Shown: positions 28,444-36,445 of the stretch, piece after piece
How the letters are laid out: every line of letters starts with the position of its first letter
Position numbering within the stretch: the stretch's first letter is position 1
Assembly (NCBI RefSeq): GCF_003862435.1
Contig: NZ_RHGY01000002.1
Location: 160,863-202,169, forward strand
DNA from: Weissella viridescens
GTDB taxonomy: Bacteria > Bacillota > Bacilli > Lactobacillales > Lactobacillaceae
Length of the DNA: 41,307 nt
Direction of reading: 5' to 3'
Made by a program: the position numbers and the translations under genes
Notes under the pieces: model-generated
The model's input: only the letters and a program-made list of their open reading frames with translations
What the model was told of the DNA's origin: nothing
Database searches by the model: none

Positions 28444-29796
28444 ATGAATCATGATAACGCTACAGCAACCCCAAAAGGGCTCAAACGTAGTATGACCTTA
28501 GCATCAGCGATTTCCACTGTCATGGGAACCGTTATCGGTGCTGGTGTTTTCTTCAAAGTGTCAAATGTCTCTGAAGTAACTGGTTCAACCAGTATGTCAA
28601 TGCTGGTTTGGCTCTTAGGTGGTTTGATTAGTCTTTGTGCTGGGTTAACTGGTGCCGAACTTGCTGCCGCTTTGCCACAAACGGGTGGGATGCTTGTTTA
28701 CATTGAACGTGCTTACGGTAAACTACCAAGTTTCTTACTGGGTTGGGCGCAAGTTATCGTTTATTTCCCGGCAAGTATTGCTGCGAAAGGGATTATCTTT
28801 GGAACACAGTTAATTAATTTGTTCCACTTAGATGCGAAATTGATTATTCCAATTGGTGCAGTTGCGCTGATTTCAGTCGAATTAATCAATTTCTTAGGCG
28901 CTAAGATTGCTGGAACTTTCCAATCAATTACCCTGATCTTCAAATTAATTCCATTGGCATTAATTGTTGTGTTTGGTTTGTTACAACCTGGTGGGGTCCA
29001 CGTTAGCTTGTTGCCAGTAACAGCCGGACCTGGAACAGGTGGATTCATTACGGCCATGGGAGCTGGATTACTTGCAACGATGTATGCTTATGATGGTTGG
29101 ATTCACGTTGGAAACATCGCGGGTGAAATGAAAAACCCATCACGTGATTTGCCACGTGCCATTACCGGGGGAATCATCGGGGTGATGGTCATCTACTTGT
29201 TAGTTAACTTCGTCTTCATGCACACTTTGCCATTGAATGCTTTGGCTGGAAATGAAAGTGCTGCAATGGACGTTGCCAGCAAGATTTTTGGTGATATGGG
29301 TGGTAAGTTAATTACCATTGGAATTTTGATTTCCATTTACGGAACGTTGAACGGTTATACTTTAACTGGAATGCGTCTGCCATATGTGATGGCCGAAGAA
29401 CGCGAATTGCCTTTCTCAAAGTATTTGACAAAGTTGAACGCAAACCAAGTGCCCTACATTGCTGGATTGTTTGAACTTGCCTTAGCCATTGCCCTTATGT
29501 TCGTTGGTGGTTTCGATATGCTAACCGACATGCTGGTCTTTGTGATTTGGATGTTCTACACACTGGTTTTCCTTGGTGTCATCATCTTACGTCGTCGCGA
29601 ACCTGATTTGCCACGACCATACAAGGTGCCATTATATCCATTGATTCCAATTATTGCGATTTTGAGTGGTGTATTCATTCTTGTTTCAACACTAATGACG
29701 CAACTCACATTAGCCTTGATCGGAATTGGCTTAACATTGCTCGGCTTGCCAGTATACTTCTACATGCAACACCGCAATGGGACAAATAAATCATAA
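28444..29796 (+). CDS. APC-family amino-acid permease (LAT/SteT-like)
   Basis: 450 residues with about 12 membrane helices. The first helix contains GTVIGAGVFFK, the GxG substrate-binding turn of the APC superfamily. MYAYDGWIHVGNIAGEMKNPSRDLPRAI (helix 6 to loop) is typical of the L-type amino acid transporter group, which includes the B. subtilis serine/threonine exchanger SteT. The substrate is not determined, but the neighbouring ThrE-type exporter also concerns small amino acids. GTAGG is a modest ribosome binding site. Monocistronic, with promoter and terminator. Confidence 0.9.
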   Translation: MNHDNATATPKGLKRSMTLASAISTVMGTVIGAGVFFKVSNVSEVTGSTSMSMLVWLLGGLISLCAGLTGAELAAALPQTGGMLVYIERAYGKLPSFLLGWAQVIVYFPASIAAKGIIFGTQLINLFHLDAKLIIPIGAVALISVELINFLGAKIAGTFQSITLIFKLIPLALIVVFGLLQPGGVHVSLLPVTAGPGTGGFITAMGAGLLATMYAYDGWIHVGNIAGEMKNPSRDLPRAITGGIIGVMVIYLLVNFVFMHTLPLNALAGNESAAMDVASKIFGDMGGKLITIGILISIYGTLNGYTLTGMRLPYVMAEERELPFSKYLTKLNANQVPYIAGLFELALAIALMFVGGFDMLTDMLVFVIWMFYTLVFLGVIILRRREPDLPRPYKVPLYPLIPIIAILSGVFILVSTLMTQLTLALIGIGLTLLGLPVYFYMQHRNGTNKS

Positions 29797-29802
29797 ATCA
29801 TC

Positions 29803-29834
29803 AAAGCATTCCATACTTTGGAATGCTTTTTTAT
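29803..29834 (+). terminator. Terminator after the permease gene
   Basis: A perfect 10-pair stem AAAGCATTCC (29803-29812) with GGAATGCTTT (29820-29829), then T-run. Confidence 0.92.
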
Positions 29835-29835
29835 T

Positions 29836-29866
29836 TTGCATTTTGCTGACCTAAAGCCGATATAAT
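29836..29866 (+). promoter_or_regulatory. Distal promoter of the gtrB/gtrA-like pair
   Basis: TTGCAT (29836-29841), a 19-base spacer and TATAAT (29861-29866), giving a leader of over 100 bases. Confidence 0.45.
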
Positions 29867-29910
29867 GGGGTAGATGTCCAGATTGCGTGTCACTTTTTAA
29901 AAATCTGAAA

Positions 29911-29940
29911 TTGTGTTACACTTATTATTCGTGAATAATA
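29911..29940 (+). promoter_or_regulatory. Proximal promoter with overlapping palindrome, gtrB/gtrA-like pair
   Basis: TTGTGT (29911-29916) and AATAAT (29934-29939) with a 17-base spacer form a second candidate promoter. A perfect palindrome TATTATTC-GT-GAATAATA (29923-29940) covers its spacer and -10, which is a classic repressor position. Confidence 0.45.
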
Positions 29941-29980
29941 CAATTATTGGATATAAATTGATTACAAGGTGGAAATACTA

Positions 29981-30985
29981 ATGAAACGCTTAATGATTGT
30001 TGTACCAGCGTACAATGAAGAGGAAGCCTTACCTAAAACCCTAGACGTTTTAGATGGTGTACTTTCTGATTTAATTGAAACAAACAAGGTCGACAAAGCC
30101 AGTAAGCTTGTCATCGTTAACGATGGTTCTGCTGATAAGACATGGTCAATTATTAAAGACGCTGCTGCTAAAAATGATCACATTTCTGGGATTAACTTCA
30201 GCCGAAACTATGGACACCAAAATGCCCTTATTGCTGGTTTAACTGCTACGCGTGATTATGGGGATATCTTTGTCACGATTGATGCGGACTTACAGGATGA
30301 CGTCAATGCGATTCCAAAAATGGTCGCTGAAAATGCCAATGGCTATGATATTGTCTATGGTGCGCGTAACTCACGTGAGACAGATTCAGCATTCAAACGT
30401 GGGACAGCCGAAATGTTCTATAAGATTATGGGCAAGTTAGGCGTTGAAATGGTGCCTGATGCAGCCGACTATCGTTTGATGTCTCAACGTGCTGTAGATC
30501 ATTTGCTTGAATTCAAGGAACACAATTTGTTCCTACGTGGTATCGTCCCACGCGTGGGGTTCCCAAGTACCGTTGTGTACTATGCCCGTAAAGAACGTGA
30601 AGCTGGCGAATCTAAGTATCCACTAAAGAAAATGATTAACTTTGCCTGGGACGGCATTACATCATTCTCAGTTGCCCCAATGCGCTTTATCCTAGTCGTT
30701 GGCATCTTGAGCATGTTCATCGCAGTCGGCATGGTGATTTACGCCTTTTATCGTGAACTAACTGGACATACTGTCGCGGGTTGGTCATCATTAATGGTTT
30801 CACTTTGGTTTATCGGTGGCTTCCAATTGATTGGTATTTCAATTCTTGGAGAATACATTGGTAAAATATTCAACGAAGTCAAGGATCGTCCACGTTATGT
30901 CATTCAAGATAACTTGCTCTCAAATGAAGACTTTGATGATAAGCAAGCTGAAAAGCATTTGGATGATGGAATGGGGGGCATTTAA
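29981..30985 (+). CDS. GtrB-like polyprenyl-phosphate glycosyltransferase (GT2)
   Basis: 334 residues from ATG 29981, with AAGGTGG 8 bases upstream. The GT2 domain has VVPAYNEEEALPKTL, VNDGSADKTW, NFSRNYGHQNALIAGL and catalytic TIDADLQDD. The C-terminal third has two membrane helices (FILVVGILSMFIAVGMVIYAF and LMVSLWFIGGFQLIGISILGEYIG). Such enzymes load a sugar onto undecaprenyl phosphate at the inner membrane face. The partner flippase GtrA is encoded 2 bases downstream. No third-component GT-C transferase is next to them. Confidence 0.92.
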   Translation: MKRLMIVVPAYNEEEALPKTLDVLDGVLSDLIETNKVDKASKLVIVNDGSADKTWSIIKDAAAKNDHISGINFSRNYGHQNALIAGLTATRDYGDIFVTIDADLQDDVNAIPKMVAENANGYDIVYGARNSRETDSAFKRGTAEMFYKIMGKLGVEMVPDAADYRLMSQRAVDHLLEFKEHNLFLRGIVPRVGFPSTVVYYARKEREAGESKYPLKKMINFAWDGITSFSVAPMRFILVVGILSMFIAVGMVIYAFYRELTGHTVAGWSSLMVSLWFIGGFQLIGISILGEYIGKIFNEVKDRPRYVIQDNLLSNEDFDDKQAEKHLDDGMGGI

Positions 30986-30987
30986 AG

Positions 30988-31413
30988 ATGTCAGAATTAA
31001 TGGAAAAGCTTGCCGCCTTGTTTAAAAAATACCAAGACATCATTATTTACTTAATTTTCGGGGTATTAACCACTGTTATTAACCTTGTGGTTTATAGTGT
31101 CGGCATTTATTTTGGTATGAACGTTCAAATTGCCACAATTTTGGCTTGGATTGTTGCTGTTATTTTCGCTTATCTCACGAATCGCAAGTGGGTTTTCCAT
31201 TCAACTGCCCACACGCCTAAGGAAATTGGTAAAGAGGCAACTTCATTCACGCTTTCACGTTTATCAACTTTGTTAGTTGATATGGCGATTATTTGGTTTG
31301 GGGTTCAATTATTGGGGCAAAACCCATTCATCTGGAAGATTATCGACAATGTGGTTGTCGTAATCTTAAATTATGTTCTCAGTAAGGTTATGGTCTTTAA
31401 GGATCATGATTAA
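30988..31413 (+). CDS. GtrA-family membrane protein (putative lipid-sugar flippase)
   Basis: 141 residues, four membrane helices: IIIYLIFGVLTTVINLVVYSVGIYF..., IATILAWIVAVIFAYLTNRKWVF, STLLVDMAIIWFGVQLL, IIDNVVVVILNYVLSKVMVF. NRKWVF and NYVLSKVMVFK are the two family signatures. It is proposed to flip undecaprenyl-phosphate-sugar for glycosylation of wall polymers such as teichoic acid; that is family knowledge, not shown here. The ribosome binding site lies in the G-run at the end of the GT2 gene (overlapping regulation likely). Confidence 0.9.
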   Translation: MSELMEKLAALFKKYQDIIIYLIFGVLTTVINLVVYSVGIYFGMNVQIATILAWIVAVIFAYLTNRKWVFHSTAHTPKEIGKEATSFTLSRLSTLLVDMAIIWFGVQLLGQNPFIWKIIDNVVVVILNYVLSKVMVFKDHD

Positions 31414-31415
31414 TC

Positions 31416-31456
31416 AAAAAGCGACAAACACAATTATCGTGTTTATCGCTTTTTTC
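31416..31456 (+). terminator. Terminator after the gtrA-like gene
   Basis: A 16-base stem with one mismatch (31416-31431 with 31439-31454), core AAGCGACAAACAC, followed by T-run. Confidence 0.9.
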
Positions 31457-31510
31457 TTTTGTCTTCACGCTTTTCCAAATGCTAAATGCGAACAATTCGA
31501 TGCTAAAGCA

Positions 31511-31539
31511 TTCAACTTTCACAATATTTGTTGTAGAAT
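31511..31539 (+). promoter_or_regulatory. Promoter of the folate operon
   Basis: TTCAAC (31511-31516), 17 bases, TAGAAT (31534-31539). Upstream, ATGCT/AGCAT repeats (31480-31509) could form a small hairpin. No folate (THF) riboswitch core was recognised in the short leader. Confidence 0.45.
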
Positions 31540-31573
31540 TTAATATAAATCAAATAATCGAGGATGCTGAATT

Positions 31574-31936
31574 TTGAAAATTAAATTAAATGATATGCAG
31601 TTCCATAGTTACATTGGCTTTTATCCTGCTGAACGAGAGGTCGGACAAGATATCACAGTTAATCTAACCCTGACGTTGCCTGACCGTCCGCTTGAGACGT
31701 ATCTCAGTGATGATTTAACACAAACCGTGAATTACGGTGATGTTTATGACCTAGTGACCGCCATGGCCACAGCTAAAAATGAAATCAAATTAATTGAAAC
31801 CCTGGCCGCACAAATGATTCAAGCAATTCACCAGCAATTTCCAAATGAAATTGAGCAGATTAATGTCCGCATTAAAAAACATAATCTACCGATTAACGGT
31901 ATTTTAGATAGTGCTGAAATTGAACTAGTGGGGTAA
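31574..31936 (+). CDS. folB: Dihydroneopterin aldolase, TTG start
   Basis: 120 residues. It converts dihydroneopterin to 6-hydroxymethyl-dihydropterin plus glycolaldehyde. The sequence runs FHSYIGFYPAEREVGQDITVNLTL, matching the family's YGYHGxxPxERxxGQxFxxDL; the usual His before Gly is Ile here. VRIKKHNLPINGILDSAEIEL carries the catalytic Lys region. The start is TTG 31574 with GAGG about 10 bases upstream; the next in-frame ATG (31595) would cut the first strand. First gene of folBKECP. Confidence 0.92.
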   Translation: MKIKLNDMQFHSYIGFYPAEREVGQDITVNLTLTLPDRPLETYLSDDLTQTVNYGDVYDLVTAMATAKNEIKLIETLAAQMIQAIHQQFPNEIEQINVRIKKHNLPINGILDSAEIELVG

Positions 31937-31942
31937 GGGCAT

Positions 31943-32434
31943 ATGGAAAACATTGCTTATATCGGCCTTGGTAGTAATATGGGTGATTCACAAGCAACAC
32001 TACGCCAAGTCATTGCTGATTTGGATGCCAATCCCAACATTCAAGTCTTGGCACGCTCACCACTATACCAAACGGACCCCGTCGGTAATGTGGATCAGGA
32101 CCAATTCGTCAATGCTGTTATTAAAATTGGCACGACGCTAACACCCGAGGCCTTACTTGATGTTCTGCATGAGCTTGAACAAAAGTATCATCGCGTCCGT
32201 ACGGTGCATTGGGGACCACGTACTTTAGATTTAGACATCGAACTGTACAATGATGTGACGTTGCAGACCCAAAGTCTAGACATTCCGCATCGCGAAATGT
32301 TCAACCGGTTGTTTGTGCTCGTACCTTTACTCGATGTCTTAAATCCAACGCATCCCCGTTATCAACAAGTGACCCAAGCTGCTATAGACTTAGCTGGGCA
32401 ACAATACATTGCTAAAATCGAAGCAACGTCATAA
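31943..32434 (+). CDS. folK: HPPK, 6-hydroxymethyl-dihydropterin pyrophosphokinase
   Basis: 163 residues. It transfers pyrophosphate from ATP to the pterin. GLGSNMGD at the N-terminus, SPLYQTDPVG, QDQFVNAV and GPRTLDLDIELYND (the HPPK signature with the two Mg2+-binding Asp) are clear, followed by IPHREMFNRLFVLVPL. It starts 6 bases after folB, with TAAGGG as ribosome binding site. Confidence 0.96.
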   Translation: MENIAYIGLGSNMGDSQATLRQVIADLDANPNIQVLARSPLYQTDPVGNVDQDQFVNAVIKIGTTLTPEALLDVLHELEQKYHRVRTVHWGPRTLDLDIELYNDVTLQTQSLDIPHREMFNRLFVLVPLLDVLNPTHPRYQQVTQAAIDLAGQQYIAKIEATS

Positions 32435-32448
32435 ATAAGGAGTCTTTC

Positions 32449-33009
32449 ATGGATCACGAATTAATTGAAGCCAGTGTTCGAAATATTTTTAAAGCAATTG
32501 GTGAAGACCCTGATTGTCCAGGTATTCAAGAAACGCCCAAGCGGGTCGCCAATATGTATGAGGAAGTCTTTAGTTCTCTTGAACAACCCAACTTTGAGGC
32601 CTATAAACTATTTGAAACCGATGATAGCATCAATGGGGAGCTGATTACGGTTGCCGATATTCCGTTTTACTCAATGTGCGAACATCATCTACTTCCTTTT
32701 TTTGGCACAGTCTCAGTCGGCTATATCCCACAAAATGGTCAAGTGATTGGCTTAAGTAAAATTCCGCGTTTAGTTGATTATGCTGCCAAACGGCCAACCT
32801 TACAAGAAGCGGTCACCAGTACCATTGGTCAAACCCTGATGGATATCTTAGAGCCATCTGGTGTTGGTGTTATTGTCAAAGCTCGCCATATGTGTGTCGA
32901 AATGCGTGGGGTTAATAAATCCAATAGCGTCACGAAGACTTCATTTTATCGGGGTGTCTTCAAAGAACAGAACGTGCGTCAAGAATTCTTAGACACACTC
33001 AAACAATAG
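32449..33009 (+). CDS. folE: GTP cyclohydrolase I
   Basis: 186 residues, type IA enzyme; first step of folate synthesis, GTP to dihydroneopterin triphosphate. Zn2+ ligands are C77 and H80 in SMCEHHLLPFFG and C149 in RHMCVEMRGV. GLSKIPRLVDYAAKRPTLQE and TSFYRGVF are the family's other blocks. AAGGAG precedes the ATG. Confidence 0.97.
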   Translation: MDHELIEASVRNIFKAIGEDPDCPGIQETPKRVANMYEEVFSSLEQPNFEAYKLFETDDSINGELITVADIPFYSMCEHHLLPFFGTVSVGYIPQNGQVIGLSKIPRLVDYAAKRPTLQEAVTSTIGQTLMDILEPSGVGVIVKARHMCVEMRGVNKSNSVTKTSFYRGVFKEQNVRQEFLDTLKQ

Positions 33010-33022
33010 GAGTGATAGCCAC

Positions 33023-34318
33023 ATGACAACTTACTCAGAGATATTGGCCAGCATTCCTCGCCAAATGAAATATGACCCTGATGTTGACCGGATTGGGTTG
33101 CTGCACGGTGTTTTAAATGCGCTCGATCATCCCCAAGCGCAGCCCATGAACATCCATATTTGTGGGACGAATGGGAAGGGCTCAACTGGTGCCATCGTTT
33201 CAGAAATCCTACAAACAAGTGGGCAAAAGGTCGGCCATTTTGTGAGTCCTGCCATGTATGATGATTTAGATCAAGTCTCAATCAACGGTCAATCAATGTC
33301 CGAGGCTGCTTTTCTAAAAAGTTATGCGCATTTCAAACGTGGGCTCTTTCATCAGGGTCTGACTCAGGCTGACTTGTCTATCTTTGAAACTTTCTTTATC
33401 ATCAGTGTGCTTTATTTTGCCGACGAAGACGTTGACGTTGCGATCTATGAGTGTGGGTTAGGTGGAGAATTTGATGCTACGAATGCTTTGGGTGTTAGTG
33501 CTTATACGATTTTCACGAAAATTGCCCTAGACCATATGCAAATTTTAGGTGACACTTTACCTGAAATTGCACAAACCAAGTCAAAAATCATTGATCCGGA
33601 TTCCACAGTGATCAATTATCCAAAGCAACAACCGGATGTGACTGCTGTCTTAAAACAAACAGCTACGGCATGCAATGCGGCATTTATTGAGGATTCCCCA
33701 TACCGCATTACCGTGCAAACTGAATCATTAACTAACTCCGTTATTCAGGTAAGTACTGCTGAACACCAGTCACCCGCGATTACCTTCAATATGGCTGGTG
33801 CTTATCAAATCGACAATTTACAAACAGCATTAACATGGCTGGGGGCCTTTAACCAAGAAAACCCGTTGGAAACGATTAGTTTATCTACTGTGACTCAAGC
33901 TTTAGCTGATGTCACCTTAGCCGGTCGGATGGAACTGGTTCATGAACAGCCTGAAATTATCATTGATGGCGCGCATAATGTTGATGGGATTCAAGCACTG
34001 GTCGATACATTGGGCACGACAAAACGCTACACCATCATCGTCGGTTTCTTGCGGGATAAAGATTATAGTGATGCCATTGATGCTTTGAAGACGTTAAACG
34101 CTGATTTCATAATCACGAGTCCTGATAATCCCGACCGGGCCTTGCCTAAACAAGCCCTGGCTGACAGTTTTAAGGCCCATGGCGTAACCGACGTTCACAT
34201 CTCATCTGACTTAACAACCACCTTCCAAGGGTTGGCCAATTGTCCGCATCCCATTATTGTTACCGGTTCGTTTTATTTAATTAATCAAGTGCGCGCAGCG
34301 TTAAAAGAAAGCGAGTAA
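33023..34318 (+). CDS. folC: Folylpolyglutamate/dihydrofolate synthase
   Basis: 431 residues. It adds glutamate to dihydropteroate and/or to folates. P-loop GTNGKGS (48-54), then HFVSPAMYDDLDQVSING, YECGLGGEFDATNAL, KIALDHMQILGDTLPEIAQTKSKII, LAGRMELV and IIDGAHNVDGIQAL. The operon position suggests the dihydrofolate synthase role; both activities are possible. AGGAG precedes the ATG. Confidence 0.95.
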   Translation: MTTYSEILASIPRQMKYDPDVDRIGLLHGVLNALDHPQAQPMNIHICGTNGKGSTGAIVSEILQTSGQKVGHFVSPAMYDDLDQVSINGQSMSEAAFLKSYAHFKRGLFHQGLTQADLSIFETFFIISVLYFADEDVDVAIYECGLGGEFDATNALGVSAYTIFTKIALDHMQILGDTLPEIAQTKSKIIDPDSTVINYPKQQPDVTAVLKQTATACNAAFIEDSPYRITVQTESLTNSVIQVSTAEHQSPAITFNMAGAYQIDNLQTALTWLGAFNQENPLETISLSTVTQALADVTLAGRMELVHEQPEIIIDGAHNVDGIQALVDTLGTTKRYTIIVGFLRDKDYSDAIDALKTLNADFIITSPDNPDRALPKQALADSFKAHGVTDVHISSDLTTTFQGLANCPHPIIVTGSFYLINQVRAALKESE

Positions 34319-34323
34319 GCGAT

Positions 34324-35439
34324 ATGCAGATTAAAGTGTTAACATCTCAAAATGTACAAAATAGTGGTGAGCGTTTGCTCGTCCAACAAGCAACATTAAA
34401 TCAAGAATTTGTGATTACTTTTGATGAGCTAGATGCTGATCAACGTAAACGCTTAAATGATTTAAGTCAGCAATTCTATGTCAATACAACTGAAACGGAT
34501 ACAGGCTTAATTGGCGTTTTTGATGGTTCAGCTTTATCACAGTTTATTGAAGCGCTGGCCGATCAACCTGCATTTGATTCTTTGCAAAAGATTCAGTCAG
34601 AACATGCGATTACTTGGCAAGCTGGACGCTATACGTATGATTTAACGCATTCTGGGCTTGTGTACGCCATTTTAAATACAACACCGGACTCATTCTATGA
34701 CGGTGGGCAATACTTCAATATGGATGACGTGATGGCGCATGTTTCAGCAATGATTGAACAAGGGGCTGACATTATTGAAGTCGGTGGACAATCAACCCGT
34801 CCTGGTTATACAGAAATTTCAAGCCAAGCGGAGATTGATCGGATTATGCCGTTCATCAAGGCTATCCAACAAACCTTCCCAGATATTGCGATTGCTGTAG
34901 ATACGTATAAGCCTGACGTTATGCGTGCTGTCATTGATGCTGGCGTTGATATTATTAATGATATTAATGGCTTTACAGATGATTCCGCTAAGTTAACCCT
35001 AATGCACGATAGTAAAGTGGGGATGGTTAGCATGTTGAATCGTCGTCTTATGGATGAACCCATTAGTTACGCTAATATTATTGACACATTCACTAGCCAA
35101 ATTAATGCCTTCAAAGATGCGGGAATTGACTTAAAGCGTGTGTCACTTGATCCCGGCGTTGGTTTTTCAACTGTTGGTAATTTAAACAACGATTTAGGTC
35201 TAATGCATGGTATCAAACAATTAAATCAATTCCATTTGCCAGTCATGGCTGCCGTTTCAAATAAGAGCTATCTTCAAAAGTTACTTGGCTTAGCTAAGGA
35301 CGACCGTGTGACGATGACCTTAATTACGGAAGCACTCCTTTACACTGATGGTAATCGTATTTTACGTGTCCATAATGTTGAAGAAACTGCGCAAATGCGA
35401 CAATTACTTGATAGTATTACCGCAAGCTATTTAGCCTAA
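34324..35439 (+). CDS. folP: Dihydropteroate synthase with N-terminal extension
   Basis: 371 residues against about 280 for typical DHPS. The first ~105 residues are an extra domain seen in lactobacillus-type FolP. The TIM barrel follows: AILNTTPDSFYDGG (116-128), IIEVGGQSTRPG (150-161), DTYKPDV, INDINGF, SLDPGVGF (274-281), SNKS (312-315) and RVHNVEE (348-354). The canonical SRK loop that holds pABA is S312-N-K314 here. The enzyme condenses pterin pyrophosphate with p-aminobenzoate. It starts 5 bases after folC and ends the operon; no pab genes are adjacent. Confidence 0.93.
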   Translation: MQIKVLTSQNVQNSGERLLVQQATLNQEFVITFDELDADQRKRLNDLSQQFYVNTTETDTGLIGVFDGSALSQFIEALADQPAFDSLQKIQSEHAITWQAGRYTYDLTHSGLVYAILNTTPDSFYDGGQYFNMDDVMAHVSAMIEQGADIIEVGGQSTRPGYTEISSQAEIDRIMPFIKAIQQTFPDIAIAVDTYKPDVMRAVIDAGVDIINDINGFTDDSAKLTLMHDSKVGMVSMLNRRLMDEPISYANIIDTFTSQINAFKDAGIDLKRVSLDPGVGFSTVGNLNNDLGLMHGIKQLNQFHLPVMAAVSNKSYLQKLLGLAKDDRVTMTLITEALLYTDGNRILRVHNVEETAQMRQLLDSITASYLA

Positions 35440-35442
35440 CCT

Positions 35443-35477
35443 AAAACCGCTAGTTACGTTGTTAACTGGCGGTTTTT
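35443..35477 (+). terminator. Terminator of the folate operon
   Basis: AAAACCGCTAGTTA (35443-35456) pairs with TAACTGGCGGTTTT (35463-35476), one wobble, 6-base loop, T-run. Confidence 0.92.
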
Positions 35478-35478
35478 A

Positions 35479-35507
35479 TTGCGCAGGTCCCATGATAGGT
35501 ATATGAT
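35479..35507 (+). promoter_or_regulatory. Promoter of the metallophosphoesterase pair
   Basis: TTGCGC (35479-35484), 17 bases, TATGAT (35502-35507), directly behind the folP terminator. Confidence 0.45.
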
Positions 35508-35519
35508 AAAATTGTGAGA

Positions 35520-35536
35520 AAGCGATACCATCGCTT
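35520..35536. promoter_or_regulatory. Palindrome in the leader of the metallophosphoesterase pair
   Basis: AAGCGAT-ACC-ATCGCTT is a perfect 7-3-7 inverted repeat 12 bases after the -10 box. It could be an operator or a 5' mRNA hairpin. No T-run, so not a terminator. Confidence 0.45.
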
Positions 35537-35580
35537 AGATTCGATTGAAAGAAATACAATCCATCAGAAAGGATTCCAAT

Positions 35581-36432
35581 ATGCGTCACAAAATTGCACT
35601 AATTTCTGATATTCACGGCAATTCAGCGGCTTTGGCAGCGGTTGTCGCCGATATTAAAGCCAACCATATTCAAGAAAGCTGGTTCTTAGGTGATCTCTTT
35701 TTACCTGGACCAGGCGGGGATGATTTATTTGAGCTCCTTGATGCTGCAAATACGACCGTCATGATTCGTGGAAACTGGGATGACCGTATTTTAAACATTA
35801 TTTCAGCGCATCCCCAAATTAATACCAAAAAGGATTCCGGTGTCTATAAAGCAGTCCTTGCTAAATTTGTCGCGGAACGTTTATCTCCCGATAACATCAA
35901 ACGGATGCGCAAGATGCAACAGCAGGATTTTAAATCTGTTAATACATTAAACATTGGCTTAACCCATAATTTACCTAATCGTAATTATGGACCAGCCTTA
36001 GGTTATGCCGCTGATGGCGCCGCCTTCGATGCGTTATTTACTGAGCCAAATCAGGATATGGCGATATATGGACATATCCATCACCAAGTCCTCCGCTATA
36101 GTAGTCGTGATCAGCTGGTGGTCAACCCTGGTTCCGTTGGTCGTCCATACTCAAAACACAAAAAAGCTAATCGAGACCGTCGTGCGCAATATGCCATTCT
36201 AACGATTGACGATACCGGAATTGCAGATATCCTTTATCAAAAAGTAGCCTATGATCCTGAACCTATGTTGCAACAAGCTGAGGCGATGGGGTTACCATAC
36301 GTCTCAATCTACCGACAAATTTTGGCTCAGTCGGTACCAGAAAAAGTCTACATGCAACCGGTCCATCAAATTAATGCGGACAACCACTATGTTGACCAAT
36401 TAAAGTCATACATGGTTAAACAAGGTAAGTAG
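35581..36432 (+). CDS. Calcineurin-like metallophosphoesterase, copy 1
   Basis: 283 residues from ATG 35581 (AAAGGA upstream); the frame opens earlier without a ribosome binding site. YfcE/MJ0936-type fold: SDIHGN (metal), GDLFLPGP, GNWDD, LTHNLPN and YGHIHHQ (the GHxH metal motif), ending VVNPGSVG. Probably a small cytoplasmic phosphodiesterase or phosphatase; substrate unknown. Copy 2 follows 13 bases downstream and is clearly homologous along its whole length. Confidence 0.87.
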   Translation: MRHKIALISDIHGNSAALAAVVADIKANHIQESWFLGDLFLPGPGGDDLFELLDAANTTVMIRGNWDDRILNIISAHPQINTKKDSGVYKAVLAKFVAERLSPDNIKRMRKMQQQDFKSVNTLNIGLTHNLPNRNYGPALGYAADGAAFDALFTEPNQDMAIYGHIHHQVLRYSSRDQLVVNPGSVGRPYSKHKKANRDRRAQYAILTIDDTGIADILYQKVAYDPEPMLQQAEAMGLPYVSIYRQILAQSVPEKVYMQPVHQINADNHYVDQLKSYMVKQGK

Positions 36433-36445
36433 GAAGGGAGTACAT

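Noticed and set aside
31440-31573. THF riboswitch before the folate operon
   Set aside because: After the gtrA-like terminator only about 115 bases remain and no conserved riboswitch core was recognised.
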